Positions 7,751 through 14,667 of a stretch of 21,326 bases of DNA are shown piece after piece; within the stretch, counting starts at the first letter, position 1, and each line of letters starts with the position of its first letter. The translations under genes were made by a program, and so were the position numbers. Location of the stretch: contig CALMQK010000065.1 in assembly GCA_937872085.1 (NCBI GenBank), positions 1-21,326 of the forward strand, read 5' to 3'. Under the pieces are notes generated by a model. The model ran no database searches. It saw only the letters and a list, made by a program, of their open reading frames with translations, and was not told where the DNA came from. The DNA is from an uncultured euryarchaeote. GTDB taxonomy: Archaea > Thermoplasmatota > Thermoplasmata > UBA10834.

Positions 7751-8050
7751 TCATTCTTCTTCAGGCAGGGAGACCTCTATCAGGCCGTCCTCGAACCTTA
7801 TGGCTTTCACGCGGACCTTCGATGGCGGGCGCTCGATACCCCTCGACCAGATCAACTCGTTGAGCTTGTGGTCCACCCAGACTTCCTTGGGCGGCTCCTT
7901 GTCTTTGGCATCCGACGAGGATTCTTCCATCATGTGCCTCTTGACGAACGCCCTGATCTCCTTGATGGCCCTGGGGGCCCTCTTCGTCTTTGGGACGATC
8001 TTCGTGACGGTCAGTGGGATCGTGTAGATTCTTTCCAGTTCTTCGACCAT
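7751..8050 (-). CDS. rpl31e: Ribosomal protein L31e
   Basis: 99 aa, typical for archaeal L31e, a component of the large subunit near the peptide exit tunnel. Family features are ERIYTIPLTVTK near the N-terminus, RAPRAIKEIRAFVKRHM in the middle, and VWVDHKLNELIWSRGIERPPSKVRVKA before an acidic tail. ATG 8050 lies 4 nt after the rpl39e stop, with GGTG about 7 nt upstream acting as a weak ribosome-binding site. The close packing indicates co-transcription from the rps19e promoter. Confidence 0.97.
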   Translation of the reverse strand: MVEELERIYTIPLTVTKIVPKTKRAPRAIKEIRAFVKRHMMEESSSDAKDKEPPKEVWVDHKLNELIWSRGIERPPSKVRVKAIRFEDGLIEVSLPEEE

Positions 8051-8054
8051 GGTC

Positions 8055-8210
8055 TCACACCTTCAGCTTTGTCCTTCTCCAGTTTCTTCTCTTCGGATGC
8101 CTCGTGAATGCCCTGTTTGTCCTCTGCATCACCCACGCAGGGACTCGCCTGTTGCTCTTCTCCGCCGCGAGCAGCCTGAGTTTTCTAGCGTGTGGTTTGA
8201 ATCTGGCCAT
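8055..8210 (-). CDS. rpl39e: Ribosomal protein L39e
   Basis: 51 aa, found by direct translation between the PDCD5-like gene and rpl31e. It reads [20 protein letters not shown], then [13 protein letters not shown] and ends in [15 protein letters not shown]. The length, the extreme basicity and the RRVPAWV and [11 protein letters not shown] stretches are characteristic of L39e, which lines the peptide exit tunnel of archaeal and eukaryotic ribosomes. The ribosome-binding site AAGGAGATGA overlaps the stop codon of the preceding gene, and only 4 nt separate the two genes, a sign of translational coupling. Position in the cluster matches other archaea. Confidence 0.97.
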   Translation of the reverse strand: MARFKPHARKLRLLAAEKSNRRVPAWVMQRTNRAFTRHPKRRNWRRTKLKV

Positions 8211-8214
8211 GTCG

Positions 8215-8547
8215 TCATCTCCTTTCGATCTTGATCTCTCTCTTCTTCGGCATGATCTTGCGCAGGATCTGTCTAAGGGTGTAATCGTCTATCTGTTGGT
8301 TTATTCGTCCGGATTGCACCAGCGTGATCAGCTGGTTCTCCACCGAGTCCACGATGTCCGGCCGGGTCATGCGTATGTTGGCGAGCCTCTCTCTTGCTTC
8401 TGGCGTCAGGAGTTGGCGCATGAGCGCTTGTTTCTGGGCGTCCATCTGCTTGGACTGTTCTTGCGCCACTGATTCTTGCTGGGCCCTGTACTCCAGTTCT
8501 TGCAGCTTCCTTCTTCGTAGGGCGTCCAATTCGTCCGCTTCTGCCAT
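8215..8547 (-). CDS. DNA-binding protein of the PDCD5 (TFAR19) family
   Basis: 110 aa, the usual length of archaeal PDCD5-like proteins, small three-helix-bundle proteins with a DNA-binding annotation whose cellular role in archaea is unclear. The long N-terminal helix ([21 protein letters not shown]), the central [31 protein letters not shown] and the basic end [17 protein letters not shown] match the family. The gene starts 9 nt after rps19e, with GGGAG overlapping the rps19e stop 5 nt before ATG 8547. Its place between rps19e and rpl39e is the conserved archaeal order and suggests a link to ribosome production. Confidence 0.95.
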   Translation of the reverse strand: MAEADELDALRRRKLQELEYRAQQESVAQEQSKQMDAQKQALMRQLLTPEARERLANIRMTRPDIVDSVENQLITLVQSGRINQQIDDYTLRQILRKIMPKKREIKIERR

Positions 8548-8556
8548 GTCAGCTCC

Positions 8557-9012
8557 CTACAGGTACTTGGTAAGTTCGGGGTTCTGAGCGGCCATATCCT
8601 TGAGGATCTGCGTGGACATCGCATCGATCATCTTGCGGCCCTTCGGCGTGACCACTCTGCCGCCGTCTTTCTGCTTCTGGACCAGCTGACCCTTCTCCAG
8701 TTGCTGGACCGTCACCCGTGAAATGGATCTCGAACCCCTGACTGCCTTGTTTGGCTTCGAACCTCTGTCGGCCCTTCCCCCGAACATAGCTGCCAGCCTG
8801 GTCGTGCCCACTGGTCCCTCGACGTATATCTTCCTCAGGACCGCGGCGGCCCTCGTATGCCACCAGTCGTTTTCCACCGGGCTCTTCTCCCTGTGCCTAC
8901 CGGTCTTCACGTATGCCGCCCAATCCGGGGGTGCGATCGATTCGACCTTCTTGAGCTCCTCCGCTATCTTCGGTATGAGCTTATCAGCAGGCACGTCAAA
9001 TGCAGTCACCAT
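8557..9012 (-). CDS. rps19e: Ribosomal protein S19e
   Basis: 151 aa, a small-subunit protein of archaea and eukaryotes needed for late assembly of the subunit head. It starts TAFDVPADKLIPKIAEELK and shows PPDWAAYVKTG, the highly conserved DWWHTRAAAVLRKIYVEGPVG, and GSRSISRVTVQQLEKGQLVQK before the C-terminal PKGRKMIDAMS helix. It is the first gene of the five-gene translation block. ATG 9012 has GAGG 7 nt upstream. The predicted transcription start near 9076 gives a leader of about 65 nt with a hairpin and a tiny open frame, described separately. Confidence 0.97.
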   Translation of the reverse strand: MVTAFDVPADKLIPKIAEELKKVESIAPPDWAAYVKTGRHREKSPVENDWWHTRAAAVLRKIYVEGPVGTTRLAAMFGGRADRGSKPNKAVRGSRSISRVTVQQLEKGQLVQKQKDGGRVVTPKGRKMIDAMSTQILKDMAAQNPELTKYL

Positions 9013-9058
9013 TGAGATTCCTCATCGAGATGCAGCTTCTCAAACAGCTGGAATAGGT

Positions 9059-9073
9059 GCCACCATCGGTGGC
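9059..9073. repeat. Perfect inverted repeat in the rps19e leader
   Basis: GCCACC-atc-GGTGGC, a six-base-pair perfect stem with a three-base loop, directly at the 5' end of the predicted rps19e transcript. It could fold in the mRNA and act in autoregulation by a ribosomal protein, or act as a DNA site. On the minus strand an eight-codon open frame (ATG 9066 to TGA 9040) starts within it. Confidence 0.5.
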
Positions 9074-9098
9074 AAACCGCGGATAAGCTGGTGCTCGT

Positions 9099-9106
9099 AT
9101 TTAAAT
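9099..9106. promoter_or_regulatory. Palindromic TATA element between rps19e and the flavin prenyltransferase gene
   Basis: ATTTAAAT is its own reverse complement. On the minus strand it predicts a start near 9076 for the ribosomal operon; on the plus strand a start near 9129, about 83 nt before the flavin prenyltransferase ATG. No other convincing TATA box lies before the latter gene, so one element may serve both directions. Confidence 0.55.
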
Positions 9107-9211
9107 GCTTCCCGTTGGCCCAGGAGGAAAAAAGCGCGCCCAGATGTTTGGTCAGGAACCGCATCAGAACAAGTAGAAAGGGTTTTCTCCGAGTTTCCCT
9201 TTGCTGTTGCG

Positions 9212-9799
9212 ATGGAGACCGTCGTCGGGATCTCGGGAGCTTCGGGGATAGTCTACGGAACCAGATTGCTCGAGTCGCTACCGGGGAAGAAGACGGTCAT
9301 CGTATCGCGGGATGCCCTCAAGCTCGCCAGGCTGGAGCTAGGCTTGGACCTCGGGGACATCCATGGTCTGGCCGATCGCCACTACGACAACGATGACATG
9401 GAGGCCGCCATCGCCTCGGGTTCCGCCAAGTTCGACGCGATGGTGATCGCCCCCTGCAGCACATCGACGATGTCCAAGGTCGCCTGCGGGATCTCAGACA
9501 ATCTCATGACCAGGGTGGCGTCAGTGGCCCTCAAGGAGAGGAGGAAGCTGGTGCTGGTCGTGAGGGAGGCGCCGCTGTCGAGCATCATCCTCTCGAACAT
9601 GGAACGGCTTGCGTGCGCTGGCGCCGTGATAATGCCAGCGTGCCCTGGGTTCTACCCGAGACCGAAGAAGGTCGATGACATGGTGGATTTCGTCGTCGGG
9701 AGGACGCTTGACCAGCTCGGGCTGAAGAATGACCTCTATCGACGTTGGGCGGGCGAGGCCGCTACTGGTAGTCGTGGATCTCGTCGAACTCGTCGCTGA
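9212..9799 (+). CDS. ubiX: UbiX-family flavin prenyltransferase
   Basis: 195 aa. The family attaches dimethylallyl phosphate to FMN to give prenylated FMN, the cofactor of UbiD-type decarboxylases. Motifs: VVGISGASGIVYG (4-16, FMN phosphate loop), APCSTSTMSKVACGISDNLMTR (80-101), LKERRKLVLVVREAPLS (107-123), and MPACPGFYPRPK plus VVGRTLDQLGL toward the end. ATG 9212 matches the usual family start; the frame continues upstream without family similarity. The last 15 residues (after YRRWAG) are atypical, and the final 38 nt overlap the convergent DUF835 gene. No UbiD partner is in the window. In archaea the product may serve mevalonate or quinone pathways; this is inference. Confidence 0.92.
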   Translation: METVVGISGASGIVYGTRLLESLPGKKTVIVSRDALKLARLELGLDLGDIHGLADRHYDNDDMEAAIASGSAKFDAMVIAPCSTSTMSKVACGISDNLMTRVASVALKERRKLVLVVREAPLSSIILSNMERLACAGAVIMPACPGFYPRPKKVDDMVDFVVGRTLDQLGLKNDLYRRWAGEAATGSRGSRRTRR

Positions 9800-11597
9800 G
9801 CTTCTTGTACTGGTCCTCTGGCAATCCTTTCTTGTTCACCGTCATTATGATCGTCGACCCGTGGATCGCCGCGAGGTCGTTCAACCGCTTGACGAATGCG
9901 AGCACCTTGTCGAAACCGTTGATCTCCGTGAGCTGCTCGATCCCGTCGATCATCACGCCCGCTGCTTTGGTGGTCATCAGGAACGTGGACACGATCTCCA
10001 TGGAGTCGCCTTCGAGGTCCTTCGGGTTCACGTTGTCTATGTCGGACGAGCTGTCCGAGAACCGCTTGATCGGTATGTCTCGGAGGTCGTAGTCTGCTTT
10101 GATCTTGCCCTGGAACTCCGTGGTCATGATCATCGTCGGTCGCCCGGACAGGAACATCGCCCTGATCATCATGAAGGCGTTCCTTGGGTTTTCCCACACG
10201 ATCAAGTAGTTCTTGCCAGCCTTGGTCTCCTCTTGAAAGGCTCCGCATTTGGAACACTGTATCGAGTACTGATCCTCCTCGCCCGAGTAGATGAAAGTCT
10301 CACCGCATGCCTTGCATTCGATGGATCTCTGGCGCTGCTGGAATAGGGACTCCCCGCAATTGGGGCAGTTCTGGGCCTTCTCAGCGCACTCCGTGTGCAT
10401 CGTCATGCCGCAGTTGCATTGGAGCATCTCCAGCCCCGCGTCGATCGGTCGGTAGCAAATCTTGCAGAGGATCTCGCCCTCGCCCTCCTCTCGCTGGATG
10501 GCTGCCTGCTTGACCTCTATGATAGATTCGTCGGGGATCGAGAGGGCAGCCTTGTCGTACATCGATTTCGAGAACAAGTGCTCCACAATCAACGCGAGAG
10601 GGACCAAGATGTAGAGGTACGCAGCATAGAACATGGCCTCCCTCGACAGGAAGGAGAACGCGAACGGGAACAGGTAGAGGACCACGAGCGCAATTGCAAC
10701 GACGATCGATGACATCTTGACCGATACCAAGGGCTTCGCATACTTCCTGAACTTCCGAGGGTGGAGCTTCTCGAACTTGTCGAACTTGGCGCCAGGCATC
10801 CTGAGGACCATGACCAGCCCAAGCAAGAGCACCACGAAGGAGATCAGCTGGTTCTCGACATATGAGAAACCCTCGTAGGCAAGCGAGTCCGTGATCTCCT
10901 GCGTCGGGCCTACGACTCCGCTGTATGAGTACCAGAGGACCTCTCCCAGGGGGTTGCGCATGGACGAGATGCTGCTCGAATTCAGCGAGGGGGACGTGAA
11001 GCTACCGACGGCGAATGTGGTGACCCTCTGGTGGATCGACAGCGTGCCGTTGAATCGATAGCCGGTGGCCTCGGCGATTGCTTGGGCAAAGGTCTCGTAC
11101 GCGTCCTGAGCGGCCTCTATCGTCTTGGTCTTGGCCGCGCCAGTGCCCTCGAAGTTGATAGTGAACGACAATGAGCCATTGTCGTTCCAGCGGGAGTTCA
11201 CGAGTCCTTCGGAATGTGCGGATATGTCGGACTCGGACTTGCCAGTGAAGTTGGTTGCCGACTTGATCGTCACGCCCCAGTATATCTTCCCGACCAGCTT
11301 GCTCGAGACGTTCGATAGGAAGTAATTGGATTCCTTGCCGTTCAACGACTGGTCGGCGCTGACGTCGTACCTCTTGAAGATCTCCACCCGCAGGTCGCTC
11401 GCCGCATGACCCTTGAAAGTGATCTTGGCGCTCCCAGAGCCATCCAGGGAGGTCAACCCAGACAGCATCATCTTGCCATCGACGTTCATCTCGCTGTCGC
11501 CGGGCTGGGCCGTGACCGCAGGTCCGAGCGCCGAGAGCACGAAAACAACCGAGAACAGGGTCGCGAACAGCGCAACTAGAGGAGTCTTGAGAGCCAT
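9762..11597 (-). CDS. Secreted/membrane protein with RING-CH-like zinc finger, zinc ribbon and DUF835 domain
   Basis: 611 aa from ATG 11597. Residues 1-30 are a signal peptide or anchor ending AVTA. Residues 31-245 form an extracytoplasmic domain with many NxS/T sites. Three membrane helices follow (about 250-267, 295-317, 321-342). The next part has a zinc finger with ligand order C378, C381, C394, C396, H401, C404, C411, C414, i.e. CxxC-CxC-HxxC-CxxC, like RING-CH/PHD-type fingers. A second ribbon is at C428, C431, C448, C451. Residues 463-607 resemble DUF835 (NYLIVWENPRNAFMMIRAM; GVMIDGIEQLTEINGF). With three helices after a cleaved signal the zinc and DUF835 parts would be cytoplasmic. 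A TTAAG box at 11632-11636 gives a leader of about 12 nt and rules out longer starts. Function unknown; signalling or protein quality control is inference. Confidence 0.85.
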   Translation of the reverse strand: MALKTPLVALFATLFSVVFVLSALGPAVTAQPGDSEMNVDGKMMLSGLTSLDGSGSAKITFKGHAASDLRVEIFKRYDVSADQSLNGKESNYFLSNVSSKLVGKIYWGVTIKSATNFTGKSESDISAHSEGLVNSRWNDNGSLSFTINFEGTGAAKTKTIEAAQDAYETFAQAIAEATGYRFNGTLSIHQRVTTFAVGSFTSPSLNSSSISSMRNPLGEVLWYSYSGVVGPTQEITDSLAYEGFSYVENQLISFVVLLLGLVMVLRMPGAKFDKFEKLHPRKFRKYAKPLVSVKMSSIVVAIALVVLYLFPFAFSFLSREAMFYAAYLYILVPLALIVEHLFSKSMYDKAALSIPDESIIEVKQAAIQREEGEGEILCKICYRPIDAGLEMLQCNCGMTMHTECAEKAQNCPNCGESLFQQRQRSIECKACGETFIYSGEEDQYSIQCSKCGAFQEETKAGKNYLIVWENPRNAFMMIRAMFLSGRPTMIMTTEFQGKIKADYDLRDIPIKRFSDSSSDIDNVNPKDLEGDSMEIVSTFLMTTKAAGVMIDGIEQLTEINGFDKVLAFVKRLNDLAAIHGSTIIMTVNKKGLPEDQYKKLSDEFDEIHDYQ

Positions 11598-11631
11598 GTG
11601 TACCGCGACGAAGATATCTGCTAAGCCACGT

Positions 11632-11636
11632 CTTAA
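11632..11636 (-). promoter_or_regulatory. TATA-like element of the DUF835 gene
   Basis: TTAAG within GCATTAAGA, overlapping the stop of the MMPL gene. It predicts transcription near 11609, about 12 nt before ATG 11597, so the gene can be expressed apart from the upstream transporter. Confidence 0.45.
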
Positions 11637-14557
11637 TGCTTTCGAGCCCTTTCTCCCCGTCTGACTCTCTGGAGACGGCCGGGGGCGTACCAGTTCCATT
11701 TCTGCAGGAGGAGCATGATCGCCGGGACCAGGTATATCCTGAGGATCATCGCGTCGAGGAGTATGGCGAAGGCGAGCCCGAACCCGAATTCGCGCAGCAG
11801 CACCGTCGATGAGAGCATCATGGAGCCGAAAGCGCCCGCCATGACCAGGCCGCATGCCGTTATGATCCCGCCAGTGCGCTCCACCGCGGTGGTGATGGCC
11901 TGCTCGTCGGTCTTGCCCTTGACAACTTCCTCGCGGATCCTGGTCGTCAGGAATATGTCGTAGTCCATCCCGAGCCCCATGGCCACGACGAAAAGTATGA
12001 GTGGCATCATCCAGAGGACCGGGCTGCCGAATGTATATTGGAAGACGAGCATGGTCATGGCGATGGTCCAGGTGACGTTCATCAGGACCGTCAGTATGAG
12101 CCTCAGGGGGATCAGGAGCGAGCCCATGACGAGCAGCAGGACGATGTAGATGCCTATCAGCACCACGACCCTCATGGTGAGGAAGTCCTTGGAGACCGTG
12201 CCCGAGACATCGGACATGGCCGCCGTCGACCCGCCTACCAGGATGGCGGCCCCGCCATGGAAGACGTCCGACTCGGCTGTCCGATCCAGGGCCCGGATGT
12301 CGTCGATCGTGCGAATGGAATTCGTGGTGAAGGGCTCATCCTGCAATATGACGGTCAGCATGACCGTCCTGTTGTCAAGGCCTATCATGCTGCTGATGGT
12401 CATCTGGTACGTGGCATGCGCAACGGGAGGGAGCGAACCGATGTATGTGCTGTTCACCGGCTGACCGAACGGCCTTGTGGGCCCGGACACGCTCCTGACG
12501 TTAGTCTCATTGTCGACCAGAGAGGAGTAACGTTCCAGCTGAGCCGCTGCTGTGATGTTCAAGGAACCGTCTGGCTCAATCATCCCGCGGTCGAAACGGA
12601 GGACGATGTAGGTCGGCGTGATTGCGCCCTGCCCGAAGCCCGAGCCTAGAGCGTCGATGCCCTGCTTGCTCTCTGCATTCGGCAGGCTGGACATGAAGTC
12701 GTAGCTCGGCACGAGGCTGAAGTAGAGGTAGATGGCAGGGACCGAGATGAGAAGGGCCGCCAGCACTATCGCCTTCGAGTGCTTGAGAGAGAACTTCACG
12801 CTCTTCCTGAAGTACCCGCCGCCTCGTTGATCCAAGCGCTGAGAACGCTTCGTGTCCTTGGCCATCGTGTTCGGCCAGAAGACCTTGTCCCCGAAGAGCA
12901 TGAGCAAGGACGGAAGCATCGTGAGAGCGAAGATCAGGGTTATTCCGATCGCGACGACCAAGGCCATGCCCATGGAGCGCACCATGCTGTACTGGCTGAT
13001 CATGAGGGCACCGAAACCTATCATGACCGTCGCCCCGCTGGTGGTTATGCTCTCTCCCGCCCACATCAAGCTGGTCTTTACGGCCTCCTCCTTGGACCTT
13101 CCCCCTATGCGCTCCTCCCGATAGCGGGACATGATGAATATGCAGTAATCAGTCCCTGCCCCCAGCATCACCACGAGCACAAATGTCATGACGCTGTAGT
13201 GAATCGCCATGACGTATGTCCCGAGGATGTAGATCGCAGCCGAAGTGAGAAGGAACGCAAGCCCGATGGTCATCAGGGGCACCCAAGGGCTGACCAGCGA
13301 TCTGAAGAACAGGCCGACCAGGACGACGACGAGGATCACCGTGATCGGGTCTATCTTGCCCGTATCCTTGGCCACTGCATCCATCGTGTCCACGTTCACC
13401 GCGGAGTCGCCGGTCACGAAGGCCTCGTAGCCAGGCCCCGAGGCGCTCAACTCCGTCTTGATGATGTCTCTGATCTCCTTGACGTCCTTCTCCGCAGAAT
13501 GGGACGACGCGCCGACCGAAAGCGACACGGCCATCAGCATAGTCGTGTTGGCATTGCCTGAAAGCGGCTGTGTGTTCATGAACCTGGATACGAGGACATC
13601 CGGGACCCTGATCGGAAGCTGATCGAGCGTGTAGTTGAAAACTATCCCGTGAGCGAATGCCGTCGTCGCTCCGGCAGACGGGTCCGGACCCAAGGCCCAG
13701 ACCTGGGAGATGAATGGTATGCTCGCGTCTATCTGGCTGGAGACCGCCCCGAAGACGAACCCCTCCAACGCCATCTCCTGCTGCAGCGGGGTCATTGTTC
13801 GGTAGAAACTGACATTGAAAGCACTTGCCACGCTCAAGGCGAACTGGCCCATCTCTCCAGAAACATTGGTGAAGTGCGCATCGGCCGCCGCGACGATGAT
13901 CAGCTGCAGGACTGAGGAGTAGTTTGTGTACCCGGCGGTCTGCCATAGAGGATAGAACGTCTGGTTCGCGTAGGCCACTACGAGCGCGACCATCGTGTCG
14001 TTCATGCCTGCCGCGCGCATCTGCACGTCGACGCCTTGAATCACCATGGCTCTCGCCGTTGAGTTGTCAAGGCCGCCCGAAAGCAGCAGATAGTTGTCCA
14101 CGACCTCGAGCGGTACCCCGTAGACTATCTGCACGAGCTGGCCGACCTCTCCATACATGGCGTGCATCCCAGGGGCAGACTGGGCCACAACGCCAGCCAC
14201 GTAGGATTCGAGTGCGCTGTAAACGTAGTCCACGCTCATGACGCCCTCGAGCGTGCTACTTTGCCGAATGTCGTTGAAGACCCTCGTAGAGAGATCGCGT
14301 GCCTGCTCCGATGTGACGTTCGAGTTCTGGATCACTATCGTGATGGTGCTGTTGGCGATCCTGCCTGGGAAGCTCTCGTCGATCATGTTCTGAGCCTGGA
14401 TGGCCTCGAGCTCGTTCATGCCGACTTCGGTCTCGGAGTAGATGACGACGTCGTTCACCTTGAATACAAGAGGGGAAGCGCAGACCAGTACGATGAGCCA
14501 AGCGATGATGACCAGCTTGTAGCGCTTGATTATGAAATCCGCGAGCTTGCTGTACAT
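11633..14557 (-). CDS. MMPL/RND superfamily transporter
   Basis: 974 aa from ATG 14557. Built as two repeats, each with one N-terminal membrane helix, a large extracytoplasmic domain and a five-helix bundle: helix 14-32, domain 33-400, helices 403-555; helix 596-614, domain 615-790, helices 794-950. Both bundles carry the RND signature at equivalent places, MLGAGTDYCIFIMSRYREE (464-482) and GLGMDYDIFLTTRIREE (861-877), whose Asp residues relay protons in this superfamily. Such proteins export lipids or other hydrophobic compounds; the cargo here is unknown. Upstream ATG-less extension to 14671 is discounted because a CATATAGA box (14625-14632) places transcription near 14603. It lies between leuS and the DUF835 gene on the same strand. 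Confidence 0.92.
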   Translation of the reverse strand: MYSKLADFIIKRYKLVIIAWLIVLVCASPLVFKVNDVVIYSETEVGMNELEAIQAQNMIDESFPGRIANSTITIVIQNSNVTSEQARDLSTRVFNDIRQSSTLEGVMSVDYVYSALESYVAGVVAQSAPGMHAMYGEVGQLVQIVYGVPLEVVDNYLLLSGGLDNSTARAMVIQGVDVQMRAAGMNDTMVALVVAYANQTFYPLWQTAGYTNYSSVLQLIIVAAADAHFTNVSGEMGQFALSVASAFNVSFYRTMTPLQQEMALEGFVFGAVSSQIDASIPFISQVWALGPDPSAGATTAFAHGIVFNYTLDQLPIRVPDVLVSRFMNTQPLSGNANTTMLMAVSLSVGASSHSAEKDVKEIRDIIKTELSASGPGYEAFVTGDSAVNVDTMDAVAKDTGKIDPITVILVVVLVGLFFRSLVSPWVPLMTIGLAFLLTSAAIYILGTYVMAIHYSVMTFVLVVMLGAGTDYCIFIMSRYREERIGGRSKEEAVKTSLMWAGESITTSGATVMIGFGALMISQYSMVRSMGMALVVAIGITLIFALTMLPSLLMLFGDKVFWPNTMAKDTKRSQRLDQRGGGYFRKSVKFSLKHSKAIVLAALLISVPAIYLYFSLVPSYDFMSSLPNAESKQGIDALGSGFGQGAITPTYIVLRFDRGMIEPDGSLNITAAAQLERYSSLVDNETNVRSVSGPTRPFGQPVNSTYIGSLPPVAHATYQMTISSMIGLDNRTVMLTVILQDEPFTTNSIRTIDDIRALDRTAESDVFHGGAAILVGGSTAAMSDVSGTVSKDFLTMRVVVLIGIYIVLLLVMGSLLIPLRLILTVLMNVTWTIAMTMLVFQYTFGSPVLWMMPLILFVVAMGLGMDYDIFLTTRIREEVVKGKTDEQAITTAVERTGGIITACGLVMAGAFGSMMLSSTVLLREFGFGLAFAILLDAMILRIYLVPAIMLLLQKWNWYAPGRLQRVRRGERARKH

Positions 14558-14601
14558 CTGCAGAACACCAGCGTCAGAGTATCGGGGGCTCTCCGGGGCG
14601 T

Positions 14602-14620
14602 GAGCATCCCGAAGATGCTC
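14602..14620. repeat. Inverted repeat in the leuS-MMPL spacer
   Basis: GAGCATC-cggaa-type loop-GATGCTC, a perfect seven-base-pair stem with a five-base loop (UUCGG on the minus strand). It lies 48 nt after the leuS stop and at the predicted 5' end of the MMPL transcript, so it may end leuS transcription or form a leader hairpin. No T-tract follows. Confidence 0.45.
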
Positions 14621-14624
14621 TTTC

Positions 14625-14632
14625 TCTATATG
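14625..14632 (-). promoter_or_regulatory. TATA box of the MMPL transporter gene
   Basis: CATATAGA on the minus strand, in the 110-nt spacer after leuS; predicts a start near 14603 and a leader of about 46 nt. Confidence 0.5.
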
Positions 14633-14667
14633 CCTTTCGATAATCGCATTTCGTCGGACCGGGGGTC

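Noticed and set aside
12038..13561. Several long plus-strand frames antisense to the MMPL gene
   Set aside because: They lack domains and lie fully within the strongly supported RND transporter gene.
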